A stretch of DNA of 64,000 nucleotides from an uncultured Lachnospiraceae bacterium (GCA_949840805.1 CATKXR010000005.1:1-64000), one strand, 5' to 3'. Positions 1 through 8,177 are shown, numbered from the stretch's first letter. Notes: generated by a model from the letters alone, not told the origin. A program made the numbers and translations.

Positions 1-96
1 GTAAAAGAAATATTCACCAGGCAGAAACCGCCGAAACCGAAAGCCCAAAAACCGAAAGCTTCAAATGAGATTCTATCTGGTGGGATAGAAAAATGA
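1..96 (+). CDS. C-terminal tail of an unidentified protein (partial)
   Basis: An open frame runs in from the left edge and ends at TGA 94-96, leaving 31 residues. The tail is basic and proline-rich, with the repeated motif KPKAQKPKAS, and ends GGIEK. A good terminator follows at once, which supports a real gene end. The tail alone does not allow a family assignment; basic Pro/Lys tails occur in many DNA-binding and mobilisation proteins. Confidence 0.5.
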   Translation, partial: VKEIFTRQKPPKPKAQKPKASNEILSGGIEK

Positions 97-118
97 GGGG
101 CTCAAAAGAGCCCCCTAG
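97..118 (+). terminator. Rho-independent terminator after the partial gene
   Basis: GGGGCTC and GAGCCCC form a perfect 7-bp stem around an AAAA loop directly after the stop codon. The downstream bases are only moderately T-rich. Confidence 0.7.
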
Positions 119-251
119 TTATTATGCTTTAATTTCCCCATCCCGTGAAAAGTAACAGATGCATTTTTCTAAACTTTCATTTGTAAGTTTTCCTCTTGCA
201 TGCGGATATTCGTTATGGTAGAATATAGGCAAACAAAACAGAGGTTATGGA

Positions 252-1004
252 ATGAAGATGAACAAACGAACCAATCAGATCTTAGAATTTCTGACCGAAG
301 AGAATAAGATAGAAGTTTCCCTCCTTGCCCAACAGCTGGGGGTTTCCCAGGTCACGGTGCGCAAGGATCTTGATGAATTGGAAAACCAGGGCATCATTGT
401 CCGGGAACATGGTTTTGCCTGCTTAAGAAGCGCGGACAACCTCCATGGGCGCATTGCCTATCACTACGAAGCCAAGCAAAAGATCGCCGCGTGCGCCGCG
501 GGGCTTATCTGTGACGGCGACACGCTGATGATCGAAAGTGGAAGCTGCTGCGCCCTCCTGGCCCAGGAGCTGGCCGCTTCCCGAAAAGACCTGACCATTA
601 TCACCAACAGTGCTTTTATCGCTGATTATATCCGTGGAAGATCCAGCTTTCAGATCGTGCTTCTGGGAGGCATTTACCAGCAGGATTCCCAGGTTTTAGT
701 GGGTCCCATGATCCGTCAGTGCGTGGAAAATTTCTATGTAAAATACTTTTTTATCGGCACGGACGGTTATTCCAAACGCACCGGTTTTACCAACCGTGAC
801 CAGATGAGAGCCCAGGCCGTAAGGGATATGGCCCGCCAGGCAGAGCAGATCGTGATCCTGACAGAAAGTGAGAAATTTGCCCGGCACGGTATCGTCCCCT
901 TAAACCTGGGGGATTATCCCCGCATGGTCATTACAGACGGGCAGATCTCCGGAGAAATAGCGGATGAATTAAAACACAGTCAGATTGAGCTGATCACAAT
1001 CTGA
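252..1004 (+). CDS. DeoR/GlpR-family transcriptional regulator
   Basis: This is a 250-residue protein of normal length for the DeoR family. Residues 6-60 form the winged helix-turn-helix (SLLAQQLGVSQVTVRKDLDE), in which the family recognises operator DNA. Residues 75-235 form the sugar-phosphate-sensing domain, with the hallmark phrases IESGSCCALLAQELA, TIITNS and FIGTDGYS. The start is ATG 252 with GAGG at 241-244. The family usually represses a neighbouring carbohydrate operon, but no such operon adjoins it here, so the target is unknown. A strong terminator overlaps the last codons, so the gene is probably monocistronic. Confidence 0.9.
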   Translation: MKMNKRTNQILEFLTEENKIEVSLLAQQLGVSQVTVRKDLDELENQGIIVREHGFACLRSADNLHGRIAYHYEAKQKIAACAAGLICDGDTLMIESGSCCALLAQELAASRKDLTIITNSAFIADYIRGRSSFQIVLLGGIYQQDSQVLVGPMIRQCVENFYVKYFFIGTDGYSKRTGFTNRDQMRAQAVRDMARQAEQIVILTESEKFARHGIVPLNLGDYPRMVITDGQISGEIADELKHSQIELITI

Positions 1005-1014
1005 CCGTGTTTTT
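972..1014 (+). terminator. Terminator overlapping the end of the DeoR-type gene
   Basis: AAACACAGTCAGATTG pairs with CAATCTGACCGTGTTT across a 9-nt loop and is followed by a T-run. The stop codon (1002-1004) lies inside the descending arm. Confidence 0.85.
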
Positions 1015-1685
1015 CGTTGTCTGTTTCTATGTTCTATTTCTTATATTTTCCTGCCGTTTTCTTTCTAATTCCATATGATAGCAGCCAATAAGTTCCTTGG
1101 AAACCGCAGAATTTCTTTGTTAGAAAGAAAGAATTGCTACGGATTTATTCAAGCTAATTACATTATTTGCGGCAGTTTACCAAATGAGCTTCAAACCCTT
1201 TATACTTCCGGCACAGTGTTTCATGCCTTTTTGGGCAAGCGTTTATCTGATTGGCGGACAGCCGGAACTTTGTACGCAATACGGCATTATGCAGGTGCCT
1301 ACTTTGGCGTATCCGACATTAAATATTCGCCGTTTTTTCAGTAACCATATTTTCTGTCTCTGGGTATGTCCTCAGTGGAATCTTGACTCATACTCTCAAG
1401 CTGTTCTGCCAACAATATTTTTCGTCCTCCTTTAAGTTGTCGAGTAGTAAAGTCTATGATTACCTGTTTGTTCAATATCATCTCACCTCCCGCCATTTTG
1501 TATCAAAATTGTATTGACACGGATAAGATAAAATTAGACGAAAAAACAGAATTTTACAAAAATAAGATCGAGCGTGTAAACACCAAAGGGGCAGGATAGC
1601 CCGCCCCACATTAACAATTCCGTTTCGTCTCCTTATTTCCCGGTCAGGACAGGAGGACATGCTTACAGTAAAGCCGGTTTTTCCC
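1015..1685. other. Gene-poor interval with no confident gene
   Basis: No protein family was recognised on either strand in this 670-base stretch. Two overlapping forward frames of 83-89 codons exist, but neither has a clear ribosome site. The only ORF with a ribosome site is the 47-codon minus-strand frame listed separately. A GC-rich hairpin (GGGGC...GCCCC, about 1587-1607) lies downstream of the cyuA-type gene and could end its transcript, but its T-tract is poor. The stretch is AT-richer than its flanks and may be a decayed mobile or accessory segment. Confidence 0.4.
1338..1481 (-). CDS. Small hypothetical protein, 47 residues
   Basis: ATG at 1481 (minus strand) is preceded by GGGAGGTGAG, a strong but closely spaced ribosome site, and the frame ends at 1338. 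The product begins MILNKQVIIDFTTRQLKGG and is charged and soluble, with an acidic/basic C-terminal half. I do not recognise it. Its context in a decayed gene-poor interval suggests the remnant or leader of an accessory gene. The reading frame is short enough to occur by chance; the ribosome site is the main support. Confidence 0.35.
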   Translation of the reverse strand: MILNKQVIIDFTTRQLKGGRKILLAEQLESMSQDSTEDIPRDRKYGY

Positions 1686-2972
1686 TCAGCAGTCCTTCTC
1701 CATCATAATATTCAAAATCGTATGGTCCGTCTGCAGCATTCCGGGATTACTTACCTTGCCCATATTGCGGATCGATTCTTCCGGGGTAAAGCCGCAGATG
1801 CCGTCCGTCCCCTGAAGGACCACATCCGACACGGCAAGATAAGCGCACATCATGGCCGCGTTTGTGGCCGTAGCCAGCTTTAAGGCACAGCCGATCTTGC
1901 CGCCGTCGCAGACCATCCCCGTAAGATTGCCGCTCATATTGATGATGGCATATCCGATCTGGGTATCGTTTCCTCCAAGAAGCCAGACCATGGCGGCAGA
2001 GGCGGCCGTGGCGGCAGACACCCCGCAGCCGCAGGTGGCAGAAAGCTTTCCCGTATAAGATTTAATATATACATTGAGGGTGTGGGAAAACGCAAGGGCC
2101 TTTACCGTCTGTTCCCTGGACGCATGGACATGCTCCGCCATCTCCACCACCGGAAGAATCGCTGTAAGACCATGGTTTCCGCTTCCCGCACTGCTCATTA
2201 CCGTATAAGGGCAGCCGCTCATGCGGCCTTCCGCACTGCTTGCCACCCGCACCATAGCTCTGCTGAACAGGTTGTCCCCCATGGTGTCCGATCCCAGTTG
2301 TTTTTGAAGGGCAGACGCGATTCCGATTCCCACCGAATGATCCAGGCCGTAGTCCGCAAGCTTCCCGTTCATTTCCACGCCTTCTGTCATGTAAGCCAGT
2401 TCTTCCTCACTGCACTGGTCCACCACCGATTTGATTTCCGCCACAGACATTTCCATCAGCTTTTGATGAATCTCATCGTTGGAGCTGACCGCGTACTCCT
2501 TTTCCAAAAGCACCTCATGATTTCTCTTGGTCAGAACAATGTTGGCGTGGGTATTGCGTATCTCGCTGATTCCGATTCCGGCTGTGGTGATGATCTCCGC
2601 CCGCGCATAAAGCTGGGTCTCATTGTGGTTAATCATCACAATGACATGATGGGCCTCCGCCAGTTCAATGGCCTTCCCGGAAATCTCCTCATTGATGTCC
2701 TCCAGAAGCTGCAGGCTTTTCTCGGGATTTCCAAGGCAGGCTCCCAGGGCGGCAGCATATTTCAGTCCCACCCGGTCAAAGCCCGGAATCCCCACGCTCA
2801 TGCCGTTTTTATAGATGCCCGGATTCACCTCCACCTTCACAGACACAATCTCCCCGCCGATTGCATGGTAAGCGTCGGCCGCCGCAAGGGCAACGCACAC
2901 CGGCTCCGTACAGCCAAGGGCAGGAACCACCTCCTGATGCAGTAAAGTCAGTAACTCGGTTTTGGTAATCAT
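1686..2972 (-). CDS. cyuA: L-cysteine desulfidase family protein (CyuA/YhaM, UPF0597)
   Basis: A 428-residue protein of full family length. CyuA-type enzymes are Fe-S proteins that break L-cysteine into pyruvate, ammonia and sulfide in the cytoplasm; some relatives act on serine. The N-terminal [13 protein letters not shown] motif and the C-terminal [12 protein letters not shown] motif supply the conserved cysteines expected to hold the cluster. The glycine-rich GSGNHG segment around residue 270 is also typical. The start is ATG 2972 with AGAGGAGAG upstream. A -24/-12 sigma-54 promoter lies about 170 bp upstream, and a sigma-54 activator gene is divergent from it, so induction by a thiol is likely. 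Serine or D-cysteine as substrate cannot be excluded from sequence. Confidence 0.88.
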   Translation of the reverse strand: MITKTELLTLLHQEVVPALGCTEPVCVALAAADAYHAIGGEIVSVKVEVNPGIYKNGMSVGIPGFDRVGLKYAAALGACLGNPEKSLQLLEDINEEISGKAIELAEAHHVIVMINHNETQLYARAEIITTAGIGISEIRNTHANIVLTKRNHEVLLEKEYAVSSNDEIHQKLMEMSVAEIKSVVDQCSEEELAYMTEGVEMNGKLADYGLDHSVGIGIASALQKQLGSDTMGDNLFSRAMVRVASSAEGRMSGCPYTVMSSAGSGNHGLTAILPVVEMAEHVHASREQTVKALAFSHTLNVYIKSYTGKLSATCGCGVSAATAASAAMVWLLGGNDTQIGYAIINMSGNLTGMVCDGGKIGCALKLATATNAAMMCAYLAVSDVVLQGTDGICGFTPEESIRNMGKVSNPGMLQTDHTILNIMMEKDC

Positions 2973-3143
2973 ATGAATCTCTCCTCTCTCTCGTTTTGTA
3001 TGTTTATGGTTTTATACCCGCAAATCAAAGGACCGGCCGGCATGTCCTCCTATTTTTCCAAAACGCCCTTTGATTTGATAGCCTTTGGAAAATAAACATC
3101 TTGACGGGTATAAAATATTCGATTCCCTACAATCCATATTAAA

Positions 3144-3159
3144 AGCAAAAATCATGCCA
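3144..3159 (-). promoter_or_regulatory. Sigma-54 (-24/-12) promoter of the cyuA-type gene
   Basis: On the minus strand the sequence reads TGGCATGATTTTTGCT, with exactly 10 bases between the invariant GG and GC. This is an excellent match to the TGGCAC-N5-TTGCW consensus. Transcription should start near 3132, leaving a leader of about 160 nt. The same 16 bases recur at 7717-7732. Confidence 0.85.
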
Positions 3160-3232
3160 AAAACCCGGTTCTGCCTTTTTTTATAAGTATAGATCCTGTT
3201 TCAGCCAACCCCATTTGCATATCTCTGGTGAC

Positions 3233-3296
3233 TATGGCTTGCGTCCGAAGAAACTTCTGCGTTTGTGCACGGAATATAGCTTGCATTCAAAAGAAA
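3233..3296. promoter_or_regulatory. Direct repeats, candidate upstream activator sites
   Basis: TATGGCTTGCGTCCGAAGAA at 3233 and TATAGCTTGCATTCAAAAGA at 3275 are imperfect direct repeats with start points 42 bp apart, four helical turns. They lie 75-120 bp upstream of the cyuA -24 box, where sigma-54 enhancer sites normally sit, and just before the activator gene. The second copy overlaps a weak GG-N10-GC element (3271-3284), which could be an autoregulatory promoter. Confidence 0.45.
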
Positions 3297-3341
3297 TCTA
3301 TGAGAAAATGGTTAAAATAAATGGTTGAATTGGAGAATGTT

Positions 3342-5426
3342 ATGGAAAAACCTGTGAGAAAAAAACAGATTGCCATTGTGAGCCTTGACGCCCGTGCAGG
3401 ACGGTCCTATGGGAGGGAAGTAGAATCCCTGTTCGGAGATTATGCCCACATCTCCCTCTACCACGTACAGGACGGCTCCGCCATGGGGGCGCTTCCCCGG
3501 GCGGACCTGTTTGTGGTGTCCACAGACGCCTATGGTTCTGCAGAAGAAGTGGCCCGCCATGTTCCCATAGGCTGCCAGACCATGGCCGTGGAGGTTTCTT
3601 TCCGCTGGAGTGAATTGAGAAAGCTAAAAGAAATTCCCCAGGGCAGCAAAGTGCTGTTTGTCAACATGACCCAGACCATGGCGCGGGAAGCCATCACCCA
3701 GCTAAACCAGTTTGGAATCAACCACATCCACCTGATTCCCTTCTATCCGGGAGCCGTTCTGGAAGAAGATGTACATTTGGCCGTGACCCCTGACGAAATG
3801 CGCTATGTGCCACAGGAAATTGAGACGAAAATCAACTTGGGGCAGCGTTCCTGTACCTCCGGCATGATGATTGAGATCGCCCTTCGCCTGGATCTTGCCT
3901 TTCTGCTGGAAACGGAACCTTTTCAGGAATATTTCAGGTCCATAGCCACCAGTAACTACAGCTTTGACCAAATGTTTGCCAAATCCATCCGCTTAGAAAG
4001 CCAGTTTCATATTCTTATGGAAACCTTGGAGGAAGGCGTTATCGGGGTAAACGAACGAGGAGAGATCTTTGCATGCAGCCATCATGCAGAAGAAATCACA
4101 AGAGTCAGCAATTCCCTGATTATGGGAAAGAGAGGGGAAAAGGTATTTCCCTATATCGATTTTTCCACATGCCTGAAAGAAAAAAGCCGTGTAAAAGCCC
4201 AGGTAAAAAAGATCAACGGCATTAACATCAGCGTGGAGGTGGTGCCTGTGCTGCGCCAGGACGCCTGTGTGGGGGCCTTTGCCATTTTACAGAAATTTAA
4301 TGATGTGGAGATGCGGCAGGGGGAGCTGCGCAAACAGCTTCTTCACAAAGGACATTATGCCAAATACGGCATGGGCGATATTATCGGAGAATCCCAGGCC
4401 ATTATCCGGGCCAAAAATATTTTAAAGCGGATGGCAGAAAGCGAAAGCCCGGTACTTCTTATCGGAGAAACGGGAACCGGCAAAGAACTGTTCGCCCACA
4501 GCCTCCACCAGGCATCCAGACGAAAAAAGGAACCTTTTGTGGCCGTCAATGTAGCCGCCTTTCCGGAAAATCTTCTGGAAAGCGAGCTTTTTGGCTACGA
4601 AGACGGAGCCTTTACAGGGGCAAAAAAAGGCGGAAGACCGGGGCTTTTGGAATTTGCCCATAAGGGAACCCTGTTTTTAGACGAAGTAGAGGGAATGAGT
4701 CCCATGCTGCAGATCAAGCTTCTCCGGGTGCTTCAGGAGCGGGAAATCATGCGGGTGGGAGGAAACCATATCATCAGCATTGATGTGCGCATTGTGGCTG
4801 CCACCAATGAATCCTTAGAACAGAAGGTGGAAGAAGGAAGCTTCCGCCGGGATTTGTATTACCGTCTCAATACTCTTCCGGTCATGATCCCGCCTCTTGC
4901 CGAGAGGGAAGACGACCTGTTTTTATTAATCCGCCATTTTCAGGAAGAACTGGGCAGTTCCTTTGAACTGACAGAACCAGTCAGGCAATTTTTAAAGCAA
5001 TATTCCTGGCCCGGCAATATCCGCGAGCTGCGCAACGTGGTGGAATACTTTATCTACACCGGCCATGAACACATTACCATGGAAGACCTGCCCCCTACCG
5101 TGTTAAAGGCACGCACCCCCCGTCTCCGGCCGGTCCTTGCCTCCCCGGCCGAAAAGTCCGGGACGCCCCAGTCCCACACCGACGCCTTCTGGTTTGTTTT
5201 AGGACAGCTTTATCAGGCGTCAGAAGAAGGCGCCTGCTTAGGCAGGGAAAAGCTCCTTGCCAGGGCCAAAAGCTCTTATCTTCCTGTGTCCCAGCAGGAA
5301 ATAAGAGCCATACTCACAGAAATGTCACAACAGGGCCTTGCCAGAGTCAGCCGGGGGCGGGGCGGAAGCCGGCTGACTCCCCAGGGACGTTCTCTGTGGG
5401 AAAATCGGGAAACACAGCTTAGGTAA
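3342..5426 (+). CDS. Sigma-54-dependent activator, PAS-AAA+ type
   Basis: The start at ATG 3342 is chosen because GGAG (3332-3335) is well spaced; an in-frame ATG at 3321 has no ribosome site. The product is 694 residues. Residues 1-200 form a ligand-sensing region resembling PrpR N-terminal domains. Residues 215-335 look like a PAS domain. Residues 350-585 are the AAA+ domain with Walker A GETGTGKE (about 374), the sigma-54 contact loop GAFTGA (about 423), Walker B GTLFLDEVEG and the arginine-finger region. The C-terminus (615-694) is not the usual Fis-type helix but resembles a winged helix (LTEMSQQGLARVSRGRGGSR). The three sigma-54 promoters nearby make it the probable activator of the thiol genes. 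Its inducer is not known; cysteine or a persulfide is inferred. Confidence 0.9.
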   Translation: MEKPVRKKQIAIVSLDARAGRSYGREVESLFGDYAHISLYHVQDGSAMGALPRADLFVVSTDAYGSAEEVARHVPIGCQTMAVEVSFRWSELRKLKEIPQGSKVLFVNMTQTMAREAITQLNQFGINHIHLIPFYPGAVLEEDVHLAVTPDEMRYVPQEIETKINLGQRSCTSGMMIEIALRLDLAFLLETEPFQEYFRSIATSNYSFDQMFAKSIRLESQFHILMETLEEGVIGVNERGEIFACSHHAEEITRVSNSLIMGKRGEKVFPYIDFSTCLKEKSRVKAQVKKINGINISVEVVPVLRQDACVGAFAILQKFNDVEMRQGELRKQLLHKGHYAKYGMGDIIGESQAIIRAKNILKRMAESESPVLLIGETGTGKELFAHSLHQASRRKKEPFVAVNVAAFPENLLESELFGYEDGAFTGAKKGGRPGLLEFAHKGTLFLDEVEGMSPMLQIKLLRVLQEREIMRVGGNHIISIDVRIVAATNESLEQKVEEGSFRRDLYYRLNTLPVMIPPLAEREDDLFLLIRHFQEELGSSFELTEPVRQFLKQYSWPGNIRELRNVVEYFIYTGHEHITMEDLPPTVLKARTPRLRPVLASPAEKSGTPQSHTDAFWFVLGQLYQASEEGACLGREKLLARAKSSYLPVSQQEIRAILTEMSQQGLARVSRGRGGSRLTPQGRSLWENRETQLR

Positions 5427-7125
5427 AGTTATACTCCGTCACCACAGGCGTCCGTTTCCCGTCTTTGTCATGAAAATACTCATAGAGGCTGATTCCCAGG
5501 AAAGAACCGGAAATATTCCTCACATTCTTATATCCATGTCCCTGAAGGCAGCAGATTGCATAATAGCTGCGCTGCCCGGTACGGCAGTGGATATACACCG
5601 GAATATCTCTGGGAATCTCCTCCATTCTCTGACGAAGCTGGCTTAAGGGAATGCTGTGTGCTTCTTTCAGATGCCCTGCCTCAAATTCATGTTCCTCCCT
5701 CACATCCACAATATAGGCTCCTTCTTCCACCAGACCGCGCACAGCCGTCACGGGAACCTGCCGGTAACAGCCGTTTAGCAGATTCAGGCCAATAAGAGCC
5801 GCCAGATTCACCACATCCTTTGCCGTGCCAAAGACCGGAGAATAACAAAGCTCCAGCTCCTTTAAATCTTCCAGGGTTCCTCCCATGGCAATCATCGCGG
5901 CGATCACGTCAATCCGTTTATCCGTATTGCCTTTCCCAATGGCCTGCGCCCCCAGGATTCTGCCTGTGGGGACCTCAAAGATCAGTTTCAGATTCATATA
6001 ATGGCTGTCTGGCATCAGCCCCACCTTGTCCGGCGCTATGGCATGGGCATACTCACAGGAAATCCCTGCTTCCTTTGCCGTCCGCTCATTTAACCCCGTG
6101 CAGGCTCCGTTCTGTCCGAAAACCCGGATGCAGGAAGAACCAATAAATCCGTGATTGACGTCAGAGCCCCCGTAAATATGGTTTGCCGCCGCCCTGGCCT
6201 GACGCTGTGCCGGTCCTGCCAACGCCAGCCGGCCCGGACGTCCCAGAAGCCGGTGAAAGCTTTCCACCGCATCCCCCACGGCATAGATATTCGGGTCCGT
6301 GGTCTGATAATTTTTATTTACCAAAATTCCCCCTGTGCTCCCTATACCCAGCCCCGCCTTACGGGCCAGATCCGTCTCCGGGGCCACGCCCACAGCCATG
6401 ACCACCACCTCTGCCTCAATGGTTTCCTCCTTCCCCTGTCTCTGAACCACAATGGCATCTTCCTTGATCTCCCTTAATGTGCCGGACAGACAGAGATGGA
6501 TTCCGTTGTCCATCATTTCCTTATGGAAAATCTGTACCATGTCAGAATCAAACGGCAGAAGGATCTGGCTGCTTCCCTCTACCAGCGCCACCGAAATCCC
6601 TGCCATCTTCAGATTCTCCGCCGTCTCCACACCGATAAATCCCCCGCCGATTACAGCCGCCTTTCTCACATGGTTCTGGTCTATATATTGCTTCAGCTTT
6701 TGAATATCCGCCACATTTCTTATGGAAAACACATGTTTCTTCCCGATTCCCTCAATGCTCCCCGGCATCACAGGATTCGCCCCGGGAGCCAGAATCAGCT
6801 TATCATAATACTCCTCATAGCACTCCCCTGTCTGCAGATTTTTCACCGTCACCTTCTTTTCCTCTGGATGGATCTGCGTCACCTCACTATTCACCCGCGC
6901 CTCAATATCATGCTGCCTGCCAAACTTCTCCGGGCTCATAAGCACAAGAGAATCACTGTTTTCTATGGTTCCGCTTAGATGATAGGGAAGACAGCAGTTA
7001 GAAAAAGAAACATGCTCCCCTCTCTCAAACATAAGAATCTGGGCATGGGCATCCAGCCTTCTGACCCGCGCAGCCGCCGAAGCCCCTCCTGCCACTCCGC
7101 CTACAATTACAATCGTTCTTTCCAT
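5419..7125 (-). CDS. cdr: CoA-disulfide / persulfide reductase with C-terminal rhodanese domain
   Basis: A 568-residue flavoprotein with the FAD fold at the N-terminus (VIVGGVAGGASAAAR), the single-cysteine active site FSNCCLPYHLSG (Cys44/45), a second NAD(P)H-binding glycine motif AVIGGGFIGVE, and the FAD-closing motif IYAVGDAVE. A rhodanese domain follows (465-555) with the cysteine loop HCRTGQRSY. Fusions of this kind reduce CoA disulfide, CoA persulfide or polysulfide with NAD(P)H in the cytoplasm. The gene converges with the sigma-54 activator and overlaps its last 8 bases. AAAGGAG lies before ATG 7125. The nearest convincing promoter is a sigma-54 site about 590 bp upstream, beyond a tandem array and a large inverted repeat. 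Handling of sulfide from the neighbouring lyases is inferred. Confidence 0.88.
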   Translation of the reverse strand: MERTIVIVGGVAGGASAAARVRRLDAHAQILMFERGEHVSFSNCCLPYHLSGTIENSDSLVLMSPEKFGRQHDIEARVNSEVTQIHPEEKKVTVKNLQTGECYEEYYDKLILAPGANPVMPGSIEGIGKKHVFSIRNVADIQKLKQYIDQNHVRKAAVIGGGFIGVETAENLKMAGISVALVEGSSQILLPFDSDMVQIFHKEMMDNGIHLCLSGTLREIKEDAIVVQRQGKEETIEAEVVVMAVGVAPETDLARKAGLGIGSTGGILVNKNYQTTDPNIYAVGDAVESFHRLLGRPGRLALAGPAQRQARAAANHIYGGSDVNHGFIGSSCIRVFGQNGACTGLNERTAKEAGISCEYAHAIAPDKVGLMPDSHYMNLKLIFEVPTGRILGAQAIGKGNTDKRIDVIAAMIAMGGTLEDLKELELCYSPVFGTAKDVVNLAALIGLNLLNGCYRQVPVTAVRGLVEEGAYIVDVREEHEFEAGHLKEAHSIPLSQLRQRMEEIPRDIPVYIHCRTGQRSYYAICCLQGHGYKNVRNISGSFLGISLYEYFHDKDGKRTPVVTEYNFT

Positions 7126-7170
7126 CTTATTCTCCTTTCTTTTGGATCCTTGATATTTTTATCTCGTATT

Positions 7171-7463
7171 TTTTGATGTTCTCTTTTGGTGTTCCCTTTG
7201 GCATTCTTTTTTAGCGTCCCTTTATACACTCTCTTTTAGCGTTTCCTTTGACACTCTCTTTTAGCATCCTCTTTGACACTCTCCTTCAACATCCTCTTTG
7301 GAGCTCTCCTTTAGCATTCTCTTTGGCACTCTCCTTCAACATCCTCTTTGGCACTCTTCTTTAGCATTCTCTTTGGCACTCTCTTTTAGCATTCTCTTTG
7401 GCACTCTCTTTTAGCATCCTCTTTGGCATTCTCTTTTAACATCCTCCTTTAACACCCCTTTTA
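7171..7463. repeat. 25-bp tandem repeat array, about 11-12 copies
   Basis: The core CTTTGGCACT or a close variant recurs at 7196, 7246, 7271, 7296, 7321, 7346, 7371, 7396 and 7421, an exact 25-bp period. Each unit has two similar halves; on the minus strand they read AAAGAGAATGCTA and AAAGAGAGTGCC. Copies degrade toward both ends. The array lies in the probable leader of the CoA-disulfide reductase gene. It cannot encode one repeated peptide, because 25 is not a multiple of three. Confidence 0.9.
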
Positions 7464-7523
7464 ATTTCTCCCCCCACAGTCATCTTCCGTCACAATTCCA
7501 GTTTCGGCCCTGCCAGAAAAGCA

Positions 7524-7661
7524 GCCTGGACGTGTCCCCTATTCCCATGAGGGGCCTCTGACCCGCCGGTCCTTAGCTCGCGTCCTTTGCGAGCTTAGTA
7601 CCGCTGCAGGGTCAGCAAGAGTGAGAACGTACCCTCATGGGAATAGGGGACACGTCCAGGC
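7524..7661. repeat. 138-bp nested inverted-repeat element
   Basis: Outer arms 7524-7553 and 7632-7661 are perfect 30-bp inverted repeats (arm core GGACGTGTCCCCTATTCCC). Inside them CTGACCC (7558-7564) pairs with GGGTCAG (7609-7615), and AGCTCGC pairs with GCGAGCT at the centre (7575-7595). The whole can fold into one long three-tiered hairpin. No transposase is encoded. It could be a miniature mobile element, a structured RNA in the reductase leader, or a bidirectional terminator. Confidence 0.85.
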
Positions 7662-7716
7662 GGACCTTCCGCAATCCCCATAAACAACAAGCTCCCCACT
7701 GCTATCCATATTATAC

Positions 7717-7732
7717 AGCAAAAATCATGCCA
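7717..7732 (-). promoter_or_regulatory. Sigma-54 promoter facing the CoA-disulfide reductase gene
   Basis: The minus strand carries TGGCATGATTTTTGCT, identical over 16 bases to the promoter at 3144-3159, and both are followed by ATATGGAT near the expected start. The reductase start codon is about 580 nt further on, so its leader would contain the inverted repeat and the 25-bp array. Confidence 0.75.
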
Positions 7733-8160
7733 GAATCACAACAAAACACCTTACCTCTCACTTTCTCCCAGCCGTTCCAAAATTTCAGCAAATCCCCTTA
7801 TCCCATCACATCCCACCCCCCAAGCCAAATCAATCACCAAATCACCCTCCTCAGACAAACTTGTTCCTCTCCTCCCCCACCCAATAAACCCTGACACCCG
7901 CCATTTGGTTAAACAATCACCCTAATTGGTCAAAACATCCCCCATTTTCCCCTTCTCCTCACCACCTCTCCCCCGCCGCCCCTTGTGCTCCCCCTGTCTT
8001 CCCTGCCTCTCTCCCACCCCCATCCTCCCCTTATCCCTCCCATCCCCCCTGAATATAACTACAAATCCCTCCCCATTCACCCATTAAATCCCCTCATTCA
8101 CCCCCATTAAATAAGGAAACCAACCACCAAAAAATATTTTTTTCTCTTTTCATCCGACTT
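7733..8160. other. C-rich intergenic stretch upstream of the patB operon
   Basis: No gene is supported here; the stretch is strongly pyrimidine-rich on the plus strand. TTGGTTAAACAATC (7905) and TTGGTCAAAACATC (7926) form a direct repeat 21 bp apart, two helical turns. They lie about 240 bp upstream of the sigma-54 promoter at 8161, so they may be activator sites. This is tentative, because the motif differs from the repeats near 3233. Confidence 0.35.
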
Positions 8161-8177
8161 TTGGCACACCTTTTGCT
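8161..8177 (+). promoter_or_regulatory. Sigma-54 promoter of the patB-transporter-ridA operon
   Basis: TTGGCACACCTTTTGCT matches the -24/-12 consensus at every key position, with 10 bases between GG and GC. Transcription should start near 8188, giving a leader of about 120 nt before the patB-type gene. Confidence 0.88.

Noticed and set aside
2082-2945. 287-codon plus-strand frame opposite the cyuA-type gene
   Set aside because: It lies wholly antisense to a clearly conserved gene, has no family resemblance and no ribosome site; high GC at codon position three produces such shadows.
3321-3341. ATG at 3321 as the start of the sigma-54 activator
   Set aside because: No ribosome site precedes it, while ATG 3342 has GGAG at the right distance.
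7171-7463. Repeated TTTGGCACTCTC...TTTTAGCAT units as an array of sigma-54 promoters on the plus strand
   Set aside because: The GG and GC are 12 bases apart instead of the required 10, the repeats face away from the reductase gene, and they are explained by a simple 25-bp tandem array.
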